A stretch of 64,000 nt of DNA. It comes from Ramlibacter tataouinensis TTB310. GTDB taxonomy: Bacteria > Pseudomonadota > Gammaproteobacteria > Burkholderiales > Burkholderiaceae_C. The stretch spans positions 1,748,001 to 1,812,000 of the forward strand of contig NC_015677.1 of NCBI RefSeq assembly GCF_000215705.1, written 5' to 3'. Shown piece after piece: positions 17,261-25,555 of the stretch (its first letter is position 1; the number at the start of each line of letters is the position of its first letter). The notes beneath the pieces are model-generated. The model worked only from the letters and a program-made list of their open reading frames with translations. It made no database searches and was not told the origin of the DNA. The position numbers and the translations under genes were made by a program.

Positions 17261-18199
17261 CTAGGCGATGCCGGCCATCAGGCGCAGGCTGCGCAGCAGC
17301 GCGTCGGGCCGCGCCGTGCCGGTGCCGGCGATGTCCATGGCGCTGCCGTGGCCGGTGCTGGCCAGCAGCACCCCGGCGCCGATGGACACGGCGCTGGCGG
17401 CCTGCGGCGCCAGCAGCTTCACCGGGATGTGGCCCTGGTCGTGCAGCATGGCCACGTACAGGTCGTGCCGGCGCTCGGCCAGCAGCACGTCCGCACCCTG
17501 CGGACCGGTGACCGGCAGGCCCAGGGCCTGCAGCTGCAGCACCGCCGGCACCACGCGCTCGCCGTCCTCGGGGCCGAACAGGCCGCCTTCCGAGGCGTGC
17601 GGGTTGATGCCGAACAGCGCCACCCGCGGCGCGGCCACGCCCAGCAGGCGGCAGGCGCGTACGCCGGCCAGCGTGGCCGCCATCACCAGCTGCGGGGTGA
17701 TGCGCGCCAGCGCCGTGGCCACGCTCTCGTGCAGCGTCACGTGGACGATGCGCAGGCCGCCGCCCACCAGCATCAGGAAAACGCTCTCCTCGGGCTGGCC
17801 GCACACCCGCGCCAGCAGCGAGGGGTAGCCGCTGAAGGGGATGCCGGCCTGGTGGATGGCGATTTCGTGGTGCGGGCCGGCGACCACCGCGTCGAACTCG
17901 CCGGCCTGGCAGGCCCGGATGGCGGCGCTGGCCGAGGCGACCGCGCTGGCGCCGGCCTCGGCATGCACCCGGCCCGGCTGGGCGGCGGCGGCGCCGAGCT
18001 CGCCGGCGGGGCGCAGCGGGGTGTCGTGCAGCAGCCGCTCCAGCGCCAGGGTGCGGGCCGCGCGAGCCAGCACCGGCGGCGGGCCGAACAGCGTCACCTG
18101 CAGCCGCCCGTCGCCGCGCAGCGCGTCCAGCGCCTGCAGCGCGATCTCCGGCCCGATGCCGTTCGGGTCGCCGACGGAGAGCGCGATGCGGCGGGTCAT
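17261..18199 (-). CDS. tphB: Terephthalate dihydrodiol dehydrogenase (PdxA-type)
   Basis: A 312-residue PdxA-superfamily dehydrogenase. TphB oxidises and decarboxylates the cis-dihydrodiol of terephthalate to protocatechuate. Family motifs present: [15 protein letters not shown] at the start, the metal histidines in [18 protein letters not shown] and [12 protein letters not shown], and [14 protein letters not shown]. The SVDHGT-type loop of true PdxA is here [11 protein letters not shown], as in TphB. Order and strand (A2-A3-B-A1) identify it as the pathway enzyme rather than the pyridoxine biosynthesis enzyme. It begins 7 bases after tphA3. Confidence 0.9.
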   Translation of the reverse strand: MTRRIALSVGDPNGIGPEIALQALDALRGDGRLQVTLFGPPPVLARAARTLALERLLHDTPLRPAGELGAAAAQPGRVHAEAGASAVASASAAIRACQAGEFDAVVAGPHHEIAIHQAGIPFSGYPSLLARVCGQPEESVFLMLVGGGLRIVHVTLHESVATALARITPQLVMAATLAGVRACRLLGVAAPRVALFGINPHASEGGLFGPEDGERVVPAVLQLQALGLPVTGPQGADVLLAERRHDLYVAMLHDQGHIPVKLLAPQAASAVSIGAGVLLASTGHGSAMDIAGTGTARPDALLRSLRLMAGIA

Positions 18200-18206
18200 G
18201 GGCGGC

Positions 18207-18680
18207 TCACAGCGGCAGCGCCATCAGGGTGTCGGTGACGGTGCTGTCGCACACCGCCACCCGCTCGGCCAGCAGCAGCCGGCCCTGCTCGACCACGAAG
18301 CGGTCGCGGTAGGCGCCGGTGGCGAACAGCTCGGCCTGCCCGGTGTGCATGATGCGCGCCACCATGAAGGGCGTGCGCGCGACGGCGCCGTCGGCGCTGG
18401 CGCTGTCCACCAGCGGCAGGCCCAGCAGGTGGCGGTAGCGATGCCGCTCGTAGATGTTGGCCTCGCGCAGCGCGGCGATGCGGTCCTCCAGCATGGCGCG
18501 CGAGTCGGCGTACACGATGCCCGCCGGCAGGCCCTCGCGCTCGTTCTCCACGTGCGTGATGCGGTAGTGGCAGCGGGCGGTGAAGAAGCCTGGCCACTGC
18601 TCCAGCGCCTCGCTGTCGATGGCGTGGGCATAGGCGGCGTTGAAGGCCGCGATGGCCAGCAGGTCGACGGCCATGCTCAT
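18207..18680 (-). CDS. tphA3: Terephthalate 1,2-dioxygenase small (beta) subunit
   Basis: A 157-residue ring-hydroxylating dioxygenase beta subunit with the NTF2-like cone fold, structural rather than catalytic. Diagnostic segments are [55 protein letters not shown] and the C-terminus [14 protein letters not shown], which match TphA3 as I recall it. The first ATG overlaps the TGA of tphA2 (stop 18677-18679, start 18678-18680), so translation is coupled. A second in-frame ATG two codons on (giving MAVDLL) is also possible. It pairs with the adjacent alpha subunit. Confidence 0.93.
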   Translation of the reverse strand: MSMAVDLLAIAAFNAAYAHAIDSEALEQWPGFFTARCHYRITHVENEREGLPAGIVYADSRAMLEDRIAALREANIYERHRYRHLLGLPLVDSASADGAVARTPFMVARIMHTGQAELFATGAYRDRFVVEQGRLLLAERVAVCDSTVTDTLMALPL

Positions 18681-19906
18681 GCCTCCATCCGGGCGCGGTA
18701 CGCCTTCCAGAAGCCGCGCACCGAGGCCTCGGTGGCGCGCCCCTCGCCGGAGGCGGCGCCGTCGCCGCCCATCTCCACCACCGCGTCCAGCTCGCGCGCG
18801 CCGGCGATGCCGCGCTGCACGAAGCCGCCCACCGCGCCGTCCTCCATGGAGATGAAGCCGGCCGGCCCCACCAGGTTGGCCTGCTTCAGCCGCACCGTGC
18901 GCTGCTCGGGCGTGTCGTCGGCGTAGCCGAGGTAGGTCCAGTTCAGCTCGGAACGGTCCAGGCCCTTGGGCAGTACCTGGCGCACCGCCAGGCAGTTCTG
19001 GATCTGCTGCAGGATGAAGCCCGGGAACACCGACAGGATCTGCAGCGTGATGCCGTCGTCGTACTCCGCGAAGCCGGCCAGCAGGCTGGGGTCCTTCAGC
19101 CGGTAGTTCTCGGTGTCGGAGCGCAGGCCCTGCTCCTTGTACGAGGCGTCGGCCGCGGCCGGGTCGATCATGGAGAAGCTCACGTGGTGGCCGCCCGACT
19201 CGTCCACGATCACGCCGCCCTTTTGCGACAGGCGGTTGATCTCGAAGGTGGTGAAGAACAGGTGCAGCAGGCTGGCGTGGTAGCTGTCCTTGACGTTCTC
19301 CACGTACAGCTTCCAGTTGTTGGGCAGAGCCTGGGTGAAGCGGCCGATCACCTCCACCGGCTTGTGCAGCACGCGCTCGATGCGCTCGCAGATCTGCGGC
19401 CCCAGGTACTCGTCGATGGGCGGCACCTCGTCGTCGAAGCTGCCGAACACCAGGCCGCAGAAGACGGCGATGCGCAGCTTGCGCGGGCCGTGCTCCTCCT
19501 TGCAGAACTGCGGCGGCATGCCGCCCTGGCCCTTGACGCCCTTCTCGAAGGCCACCCCGGTCAGGTCGCCCTGGCGGTTGTAGCTCCAGGCGTGGTAGAC
19601 GCACTGGAAGCTCTCGGCCTTGCCCGATCTCTCCAGGGCGATCAGCGCGCCGCGGTGCGCGCAGCGGTTCTCGAAGGCATAGACCTCGCCGTCGTCGTCC
19701 TTGACCACCACCACCGGCGTCTCGCCCACGAAGGTGGTACGGAAGCTCCCGCCCTCGGGCAGCTCGGCCTCCAGGCACAGGTAGTTCCAGGTCGGCCCGC
19801 GGAAGATGCGCTGCTGCTCGGCGCGCGCGGTGGCGGCGTCGCTGTACAGCGCGAAGGGGATGCGGGTCAGGCCGGGGCCCTTCCACGCGATGGTGTGTTC
19901 CTGCAT
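18677..19906 (-). CDS. tphA2: Terephthalate 1,2-dioxygenase large (alpha) subunit
   Basis: A 409-residue Rieske non-heme iron oxygenase. The Rieske [2Fe-2S] ligands are C82-X-H84 (ENRCAHRG) and C102-X2-H105 (QCVYHAW). The mononuclear iron site is in [13 protein letters not shown] (Asp207, His210, His215). Stretches such as [35 protein letters not shown] and [17 protein letters not shown] match Comamonas TphA2 as I remember it, and the length is nearly the same (about 413). It would add O2 to terephthalate to make the 1,2-dihydrodiol. It starts 24 bases after tphC and is followed by overlapping tphA3. A related 4-substituted benzoate substrate is the main alternative. Confidence 0.94.
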   Translation of the reverse strand: MQEHTIAWKGPGLTRIPFALYSDAATARAEQQRIFRGPTWNYLCLEAELPEGGSFRTTFVGETPVVVVKDDDGEVYAFENRCAHRGALIALERSGKAESFQCVYHAWSYNRQGDLTGVAFEKGVKGQGGMPPQFCKEEHGPRKLRIAVFCGLVFGSFDDEVPPIDEYLGPQICERIERVLHKPVEVIGRFTQALPNNWKLYVENVKDSYHASLLHLFFTTFEINRLSQKGGVIVDESGGHHVSFSMIDPAAADASYKEQGLRSDTENYRLKDPSLLAGFAEYDDGITLQILSVFPGFILQQIQNCLAVRQVLPKGLDRSELNWTYLGYADDTPEQRTVRLKQANLVGPAGFISMEDGAVGGFVQRGIAGARELDAVVEMGGDGAASGEGRATEASVRGFWKAYRARMEA

Positions 19907-19930
19907 GTGCTTGGCTCGCGAAAGGAAAAC

Positions 19931-20899
19931 TCAGTCGACGGTGACGCCGGAGCTCTGGATGACGCGGCTCCACTTGTCCGACTCGCCGCGGATGAACCTG
20001 CCGGTGCGCTCGGGCGACCAGCCGCGCGGCTCGGCACCCTGGTCCTGGAAGCGCTGCTTCACGTCGGGCAGGGCCAGGGCCTGGGCCACGGCCTTGTGCA
20101 TGTGGTCCACCGCGGCGGCCGGCATGCCGGGCGGCGCCACCATGGAGAAGAAGGTCACGGCCTGCATGGGCGGCAGGCGCGCCTCGGTGAAGGTCGGCAC
20201 CTGGGGCAGGGCGGGCGAGCGCTGCTCGTCGGCCACGGCCAGCACGCGCAGCTTGCCGCCGGTGTGGAAGGTGGCCGAGGAGCTGATGTTGTCGAAGAAC
20301 ACGTCCACGTTGCCGCCCACCAGGTCCACCAGCGCCGGCGCCGTGCCCTTGTACGGCACGTGGATCATCTGGGTGCCGGTCAGCTGCATGAACAGGTTGG
20401 CCGTCAGGTGCGAGGTGGAGCCGTTGCCCTGGGAGGCGTAGCTCACCTTGCCGGGGTTGGCCTTGAGGTAGGCGACGAACTCGGCCGCGTCCTTGACCGG
20501 CAGCCTGTTGCTCACCGCCAGCACGTTGGGCACGGTGGCCAGCACCGTCACCGGCACCCACTTGGTGGGGTCGAACGGCATGGCCTTGTACAGGTGGTGG
20601 TTGATGGCGATGGGCCCGGGCGGCGACACCAGGAAGGTGGTGCCGTCCGGATCGCTGCGCGCCACCAGCTCGCCGCCGATGTTGCCGCCGGCGCCGGACT
20701 TGTTCTCCACCACCAGGCCGGCCGGGTAGGCGTCGCGCATCTTCTCGGCCAGGATGCGCGGCAGCACGTCGGCGGTGCCGCCGGCCGGGAACGGCACGAT
20801 CAGCCGCACGGGCTTGCTGGGCGGGGGCTGCTGGGCGAGGGCGGGCGCCGCGAAGGCGGCGCCGGCCGTCGCCAGCAGCAGGCTGCGGCGAGAGGTCAT
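19931..20899 (-). CDS. tphC: Terephthalate-type periplasmic binding protein (Bug/TctC family)
   Basis: A 322-residue Bug-family binding protein. An N-terminal SRRS and signal end in APALAQQ; the mature start is KPVRLIVPFPAGGTADVLPR, followed by NKSGAGGNIGGELVA and GNGSTSHLTANLFMQLTG. In tph operons the first gene, tphC, encodes exactly such a protein, which binds terephthalate and works with a TctA/TctB-type membrane pair encoded elsewhere. It is the first gene of this operon, begins after CAGGAGAC, and is divergent from the IclR gene 110 bases away. Assignment to tphC rests mainly on gene order. Confidence 0.88.
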   Translation of the reverse strand: MTSRRSLLLATAGAAFAAPALAQQPPPSKPVRLIVPFPAGGTADVLPRILAEKMRDAYPAGLVVENKSGAGGNIGGELVARSDPDGTTFLVSPPGPIAINHHLYKAMPFDPTKWVPVTVLATVPNVLAVSNRLPVKDAAEFVAYLKANPGKVSYASQGNGSTSHLTANLFMQLTGTQMIHVPYKGTAPALVDLVGGNVDVFFDNISSSATFHTGGKLRVLAVADEQRSPALPQVPTFTEARLPPMQAVTFFSMVAPPGMPAAAVDHMHKAVAQALALPDVKQRFQDQGAEPRGWSPERTGRFIRGESDKWSRVIQSSGVTVD

Positions 20900-21002
20900 G
20901 GGCTTGTCTCCTGTGTCGTGGACGGCGCGCAGAGAAGAGAGAGAGAGAGTCACGCGCCGTGGCCGCAGTGTCGGGCGCAGCGCGGCCGGCCACAAGGCAG
21001 AA

Positions 21003-21017
21003 TTGCGCGATGCGCAA
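21003..21017. promoter_or_regulatory. Candidate IclR operator overlapping the tphR start codon
   Basis: TTGCGC and GCGCAA form a 6-bp inverted repeat around GAT, and the ATG at 21010 lies inside it. Its place in the tphC/tphR divergent region would suit autoregulation. Short palindromes are common at this GC content, so this is a weak candidate. Confidence 0.3.
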
Positions 21018-21819
21018 AAACGCCCCGGCCCCATCCGCTCAGCCAGGCGGGCGCGCCGAGCCTGGCAGCAAGGATTTCGTCACCGCGCTGCACAAGGGCC
21101 TGGAGGTGCTGACCTGCTTCAGCCGCCAGGCCAGCCGGCTCACCGTGAGCGATGCGGCGCGCCTGACCGGCAGCTCGCCCGCCTCGGCGCGGCGCTCGCT
21201 GCGCACCCTGCACGCGCTGGACTACCTGGACAGCGACGGCAAGCGCTTCTGGATGTCGCCGCGCGCGCTGCTGGTGGCCCACGCCTTCCTGGCCTCGCGG
21301 CCCATCCCCCAGCTGGCCCAGCCGCTGCTGGACGCCCTGAGCGAGCGCACGCGCGAGTCCGCCAGCCTGGCCCAGCTGGTGGGCGACGACGCGCTGATCA
21401 TCGGGCGGTCCACGGCGCGGCGCAGCCTGTCCACCGGCCTGGGGATAGGGGCGCGGCTGCCGGCCTACTGCTCGGCCACCGGCCGGGTGCTGCTGGCCAG
21501 CCTGCCGCCGGCCGAGGCGGCGCGCCGCATCCGCGCCATGCCGCGCCGGCCGCTGACGCCGCGCACCGTGTGGCAGGCCGACGAGGTGACCGCCCTGGTG
21601 GCGCGCTGCCGCGAGCAGGGCTGGGCAGGCAACGACGGCGAACTGGAGATCGGCGTGCGTTCCATGGCGGTGCCGGTGTACGACCGCGAAGGCGCGGCCG
21701 TGGCCGCCATGAGCATCGCGGTGCGCGCCGAGCGCATGACGCTGCAGGAATTCAGCGACGCCTTCCTGCCGGCGCTGCGCAGGGCGCGCGACACGCTGGC
21801 ATCGCGCCTGTTCTCATGA
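21010..21819 (+). CDS. tphR: IclR-family regulator of the tph operon
   Basis: A 269-residue IclR protein. A short polar N-terminus precedes the winged HTH (GLEVLTCFSRQASRLTVSDAARLTGSSPASARRSLRTL), and the effector domain contains LPAYCSATGRVLLASL and the C-terminal VPVYDREGAAVAAMSIAV. This resembles the PcaR/PobR/TphR branch that activates aromatic-acid operons when bound to the acid. It is divergent from tphC, the same arrangement as tphR in Comamonas. I use the ATG at 21010 (MRKNAP), preceded by AAGGCAG; an in-frame GTG at 20959 is less likely. Its stop overlaps the convergent membrane-protein gene by 6 bases. Confidence 0.88.
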   Translation: MRKNAPAPSAQPGGRAEPGSKDFVTALHKGLEVLTCFSRQASRLTVSDAARLTGSSPASARRSLRTLHALDYLDSDGKRFWMSPRALLVAHAFLASRPIPQLAQPLLDALSERTRESASLAQLVGDDALIIGRSTARRSLSTGLGIGARLPAYCSATGRVLLASLPPAEAARRIRAMPRRPLTPRTVWQADEVTALVARCREQGWAGNDGELEIGVRSMAVPVYDREGAAVAAMSIAVRAERMTLQEFSDAFLPALRRARDTLASRLFS

Positions 21820-22686
21820 GGCGGGCGCGCGTGCCGGCGAGCGCGAGCCGCGCTCGTCGGCATACACCTTGGTGAACTCGGCACCCAGCAGGAACACCTG
21901 CGCGGCGTAGTACACCCAGGCCAGCAGCACCACCAGCGAGCCGGCCGCGGCGAACGATTCGGTGACGCCGCTCTTGCCCAGGTACAGGCCGATCAGCAGC
22001 TTGCCGATCTCGAACAGCACCGCCGTGGTCGCGGCGCCCACCCACACGTCGCGCCAGGCGATGGGCGTGGACGGCAGCAGCTTGTAGATCATGGCGAACA
22101 GCAGGGTGAACACGGTGAACGACACCACCAGGTTGAGGCCGTGCAGCAGCGTCTCCCAGCCCGGCAGCAGGGCGCCGGCCCAGGCGCCGACGGCCGCCAG
22201 CCCCGCGCTCACGGCCAGCGAGACCATCAGCAGGAAGGCCAGGCCCAGGATCAGGCCGAACGACAGCAGCCGCGCCCGCAGGATGGCCCAGAGGCCGGAC
22301 GGCTTGTCCCGCTCTGGCACGTGCCAGATGCGGTCCAGCGCGCTCTGCAGCTCGGCGAACACGGTGGTCGCGCCGACCAGCAGGATCACCAGGCTGATGA
22401 GGCCGGCGACGAGGCCGCGGTCGGTGTCGCTGGCGCTGGCCACCAGCCCTTCCACGAAGCTCGCGCCTTCCTGGCCGATCAGGCCTGACATCTGGGTAAC
22501 GATCTGGCCCTGCACCGCCTCGCGGCCGAACAGCGCGCCCGCGATGGCGATCACGATCACCAGCAGCGGCGCCAGCGAGAACACGGTGTAGTAGGCGATC
22601 GCGGCCCCCATGCTGGCGGCGTAGTCGTCGACCCAGGCCTTGCCGGCCTTGACGAAGAGTTGGAACAGGTGCTTGGGCGAGATCAT
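21814..22686 (-). CDS. YihY/BrkB family inner-membrane protein
   Basis: A 290-residue YihY/virulence-factor-BrkB family protein. The family start WVDDYAASMGAAIAYYTVFSLAPLLVIVIAIAG is present, followed by FGREAVQGQIV, then five more hydrophobic segments, including LISLVILLVGATTVFAELQSALDRIW and the conserved ending GSLVVLLAWVYYAAQVFLLGAEFTKVYA. I start at MISPKHLFQ; the upstream extension lacks membrane features. The family's molecular role is not established; the name BrkB came from Bordetella serum resistance. It converges on the IclR gene with overlapping stops. Confidence 0.9.
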   Translation of the reverse strand: MISPKHLFQLFVKAGKAWVDDYAASMGAAIAYYTVFSLAPLLVIVIAIAGALFGREAVQGQIVTQMSGLIGQEGASFVEGLVASASDTDRGLVAGLISLVILLVGATTVFAELQSALDRIWHVPERDKPSGLWAILRARLLSFGLILGLAFLLMVSLAVSAGLAAVGAWAGALLPGWETLLHGLNLVVSFTVFTLLFAMIYKLLPSTPIAWRDVWVGAATTAVLFEIGKLLIGLYLGKSGVTESFAAAGSLVVLLAWVYYAAQVFLLGAEFTKVYADERGSRSPARAPAS

Positions 22687-22792
22687 GGCGGACGGCTCTG
22701 CAATTTTTATAGCAGCGCGCGCGCCCGCCGTGCGGACTACAGCCCAGTTCGATACATGTGTCACACGGCTGGGGAGGCCGTGCACCGGCGCT

Positions 22793-24148
22793 CTAGCTGC
22801 CCGGACCCATCACGCTCAGCGGCACCGACAGCGTCATGCCGGCCTGCCAGGCCGGATGCCAGGCCGTGGTCTGCTGCGCGCCCGGGCGCAGCGTGTAGTG
22901 GAAAGCGACGTGGCTGTGCAGGGGCAGCGGCACGTTGGCCGCCAGGCCCAGCACCGCGGCCGCGGGCGCGTCCCAGCTGCGCTGGTGGGTATAGCTCAGG
23001 CTGGCCGTGGCCTTGCCCCACAGCGGCGCCTGCGCGCCGGCCTGCATGCGGCCGCGCGGCGGCGCCTCGCCCGGGGCGGCGCCCAGCTGGGTGAAACCGC
23101 GCTCGAACTCGTCCCAGGACAGCGACCAGCCCATGCCCTCGGCCTTGCCCATGTAGCCCATGCCCCAGCGCAGGCCGGACTGCTCGGGCGTGCTGGACTG
23201 CGCCAGCACGGCGCGCACCGTGCCGGCCGGGCCGAGCACGCTGCTCATCTCCACCCCGCCGGCGATGCGCGCGGGCGTCCACTCGCCGCGGGCTTCGGCC
23301 GTGAAGCCCGCGCCCAGGCCGCGCCGGTACGCGCCGGCCGCGTAGCCCTGGTCGTAGCGGTCGTCCACCGTGCCCCAGCCGCTGCGCAGGCGCCCGGCTT
23401 CCACTTCGTAGTCGGAGGCGCCCGTCTCCAGGGAGCCGGGCGTGCCCACGGCCGGCTGGCGACCGGCCACGGCGGGCATGCCCGTGGCGGGCAGGGCGAT
23501 CTGCGGCTGGCCGGCGCCGCTGGACAACGCGAAAGCGGCGGGCGGCGGCGCTACGCCTCCCGCCGGAGCCTCCTGCACACCGGCCGCTTCCAGGGACGAG
23601 GGCAGGGCGGCCGTGCCCCACACCGGCTGGGGCGCGGTGACATAGCCGGGACGCACCATCACGCTGCGGCCGAAACGCAGGCCGCCGAAGCGCACCGGCC
23701 GGCTCCAGCCGCCGCCGCTGCCGAAGGTGTCGCCCAGCACCAGCGCAGGCAGCGGGGCCGAGCCCGGGCCGAACCAGGCGGTGTCCAGCCGGGCCAGGCG
23801 CTCGCCCTCCAGCCCGCCGGGGTTGAGCAGCACGCTGGTGAGCAGGCGGCCGTGCGAGCCGGCCACCACGCCTTCCAGCCGGCCGGGGCCGGTGGCGGCG
23901 CCGGGCTCCGCCAGCAGGTCGTAGTTGATCTCCAGGCCGGGGGCTGGCCGCATGGCGGCCGCGCGCGGCTGGGCCGGGACGGCCAGGGCCTCGCCGGGCA
24001 CCAAGGCGGACGCGGCGTGGTCGGGGGTCGTGAGCGGCTGGGCCAGGACACCGTGGCTGGCGACCAGCGCGGCCACCAGCACGGCGCACGGCGACAGGCG
24101 GCGCGTGCACGGCTGCAGGGCAGGGCGGGTGGAGGCGGGGTACGGCAT
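22793..24148 (-). CDS. Secreted usher-like beta-barrel protein, short form
   Basis: A 451-residue protein with a signal peptide ending GVLAQPL. One central stretch (LVLGDTFGSGGGWSRPVRFGGLRFGRS) looks like the GD-F-SG...VRF-G-L strand region of fimbrial ushers (FimD/PapC). The C-terminal half is rich in alternating aromatic and polar residues with repeated glycine turns (WGMGYMGKAEGMGWSLSWDEFERGF, KATASLSYTHQRSW), as in an outer-membrane barrel. Known ushers are about 800 residues, so the length is only a little over half, and no chaperone or pilin gene is nearby. The start follows GAGGAGAA. It could be a degraded usher or a specialised relative. Confidence 0.6.
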   Translation of the reverse strand: MPYPASTRPALQPCTRRLSPCAVLVAALVASHGVLAQPLTTPDHAASALVPGEALAVPAQPRAAAMRPAPGLEINYDLLAEPGAATGPGRLEGVVAGSHGRLLTSVLLNPGGLEGERLARLDTAWFGPGSAPLPALVLGDTFGSGGGWSRPVRFGGLRFGRSVMVRPGYVTAPQPVWGTAALPSSLEAAGVQEAPAGGVAPPPAAFALSSGAGQPQIALPATGMPAVAGRQPAVGTPGSLETGASDYEVEAGRLRSGWGTVDDRYDQGYAAGAYRRGLGAGFTAEARGEWTPARIAGGVEMSSVLGPAGTVRAVLAQSSTPEQSGLRWGMGYMGKAEGMGWSLSWDEFERGFTQLGAAPGEAPPRGRMQAGAQAPLWGKATASLSYTHQRSWDAPAAAVLGLAANVPLPLHSHVAFHYTLRPGAQQTTAWHPAWQAGMTLSVPLSVMGPGS

Positions 24149-24350
24149 GGCTTCTCCTCTCTCGCTCCCCCGCTGGTGCGGGGCAAGAGAGCCGGCCCGC
24201 TGTCGCGCAGGCTCGGCTGAGCTAGACGCATGGTAGCGATGTAGCTCTGCCGATCCAAGCCCCAGGCGGTGTTTGGGTGTAACGAATGGAAGACTGTGAA
24301 CTCTTCCGCAGCCACAATAGGCAGTTGCCCGTTCCTTCCATCTCCCGCCA

Positions 24351-25550
24351 ATGTCCACACTGCCCCTGGCCCGCCGCCTGCAAAATGTCGAAACCTCCGC
24401 CATCCGCGAGCTGTTCAAGCTGCTGGGCAAGCCCGGCATCATCAGCTTCGCGGGGGGCTTCCCCGACAGCGCCATGTTCGACGTGGAGGGCCTGCGCCAG
24501 GCGAGCGCCAAGGCCCTGGCCGAGGAACCGGGCGGCGCGCTGCAGTACGGCGCCACCGAAGGCTACGAGCCGCTGCGTACCGAGCTGGCCGCCTTCATGC
24601 GCGCCAAGGGCGTCAGGGACATCGGACCCGAGGGTCTGGTCGTCACCACCGGCAGCCAGCAGGCGCTGGACCTGCTGGGCAAGACCCTGGTGGACCCGGG
24701 CGACAAGGTGATCGTGGAAGGCCCCACCTTCCTGGCCACCATCCAGTGCTTCCGCCTGTACGGCGCCGAGGTGATCAGCGCACCCATCGACGCCCATGGC
24801 GTGCAGACCGACAGCCTGGAGCAGCTGATGGCACAGCACCGGCCCAAGTTCGTCTACCTCATCCCCACCTTCGGCAACCCCAGCGGCGCGCTGCTGGGCC
24901 TGGAGCGGCGCCGCAAGGTGCTGGAACTGGCGGTGAAGTACCAGACCCTGGTGGTGGAGGACGATCCCTATGGCGACCTGTATTTCGGCGAGGCGCCGCC
25001 GCCGTCCATCCTGGCACTGACGAACGAGGTGCCCGGCAGCCGCGAGCTGGTGGTGCACTGCGGCAGCCTGTCCAAGGTGCTGTCCCCCGGCCTGCGGGTG
25101 GGCTGGCTGATCGCCCCGCACGAGCTGCTGGGCAAGGCGGTGATGTGCAAGCAGTTCAGCGACGCGCACACCAGCACCTTCGCGCAAGCCACCGCGGCGC
25201 AGTACCTCAAGAGCGGCCGCATGCCGGGCACGCTGCGGCAAGTGCGGCGGGCCTATGCGCAGCGGGCGCAGGCGATGGGCGATGCGCTGCAGCGCGAACT
25301 GGGGGATGCGATCGAGTTCACGCAGCCCCGGGGCGGCCTGTTCTTCTGGGCGCGGCTGACCGGCGCGGGCGGCAGGATCCAGGACGCCGGCGAGTTCGCC
25401 AGGCGGGCGATCGAGCAGGGCGTGGCGTTCGTGCCGGGAGCCCCGTTCTTCGCAACGGAACCGGACGCGAGCGCGCTGCGGTTGTCGTTCGCGACGGCGG
25501 ACGTGGGGAGGATCGACGAGGGGATGGCGCGGCTGAAGAAGGCCTTGTAG
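24351..25550 (+). CDS. PLP-dependent class I/II aminotransferase (LysN/2-aminoadipate type)
   Basis: A 399-residue fold-type I aminotransferase. N-terminal ISFAGGFPDSAMFD resembles the 2-aminoadipate/LysN and MocR-like subgroup. The PLP phosphate and ring contacts are in GSQQALDLLGKTL and IPTFGNPSGALLG, the Asp pairing with the pyridine is in VVEDDPYGDLYFGE, and the Schiff-base Lys is in GSLSKVLSPGLRVGW. The C-terminal Arg for the alpha-carboxylate is in SALRLSFA. No N-terminal DNA-binding domain is present, so it is an enzyme rather than a MocR regulator. It is monocistronic here; the amino-acid substrate cannot be fixed. Confidence 0.9.
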   Translation: MSTLPLARRLQNVETSAIRELFKLLGKPGIISFAGGFPDSAMFDVEGLRQASAKALAEEPGGALQYGATEGYEPLRTELAAFMRAKGVRDIGPEGLVVTTGSQQALDLLGKTLVDPGDKVIVEGPTFLATIQCFRLYGAEVISAPIDAHGVQTDSLEQLMAQHRPKFVYLIPTFGNPSGALLGLERRRKVLELAVKYQTLVVEDDPYGDLYFGEAPPPSILALTNEVPGSRELVVHCGSLSKVLSPGLRVGWLIAPHELLGKAVMCKQFSDAHTSTFAQATAAQYLKSGRMPGTLRQVRRAYAQRAQAMGDALQRELGDAIEFTQPRGGLFFWARLTGAGGRIQDAGEFARRAIEQGVAFVPGAPFFATEPDASALRLSFATADVGRIDEGMARLKKAL

Positions 25551-25555
25551 TTCGC

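Noticed and set aside
17261..18199. Annotation as pyridoxine-biosynthesis pdxA
   Set aside because: Its place between dioxygenase subunits and reductase and the [11 protein letters not shown] loop point to the TphB role.
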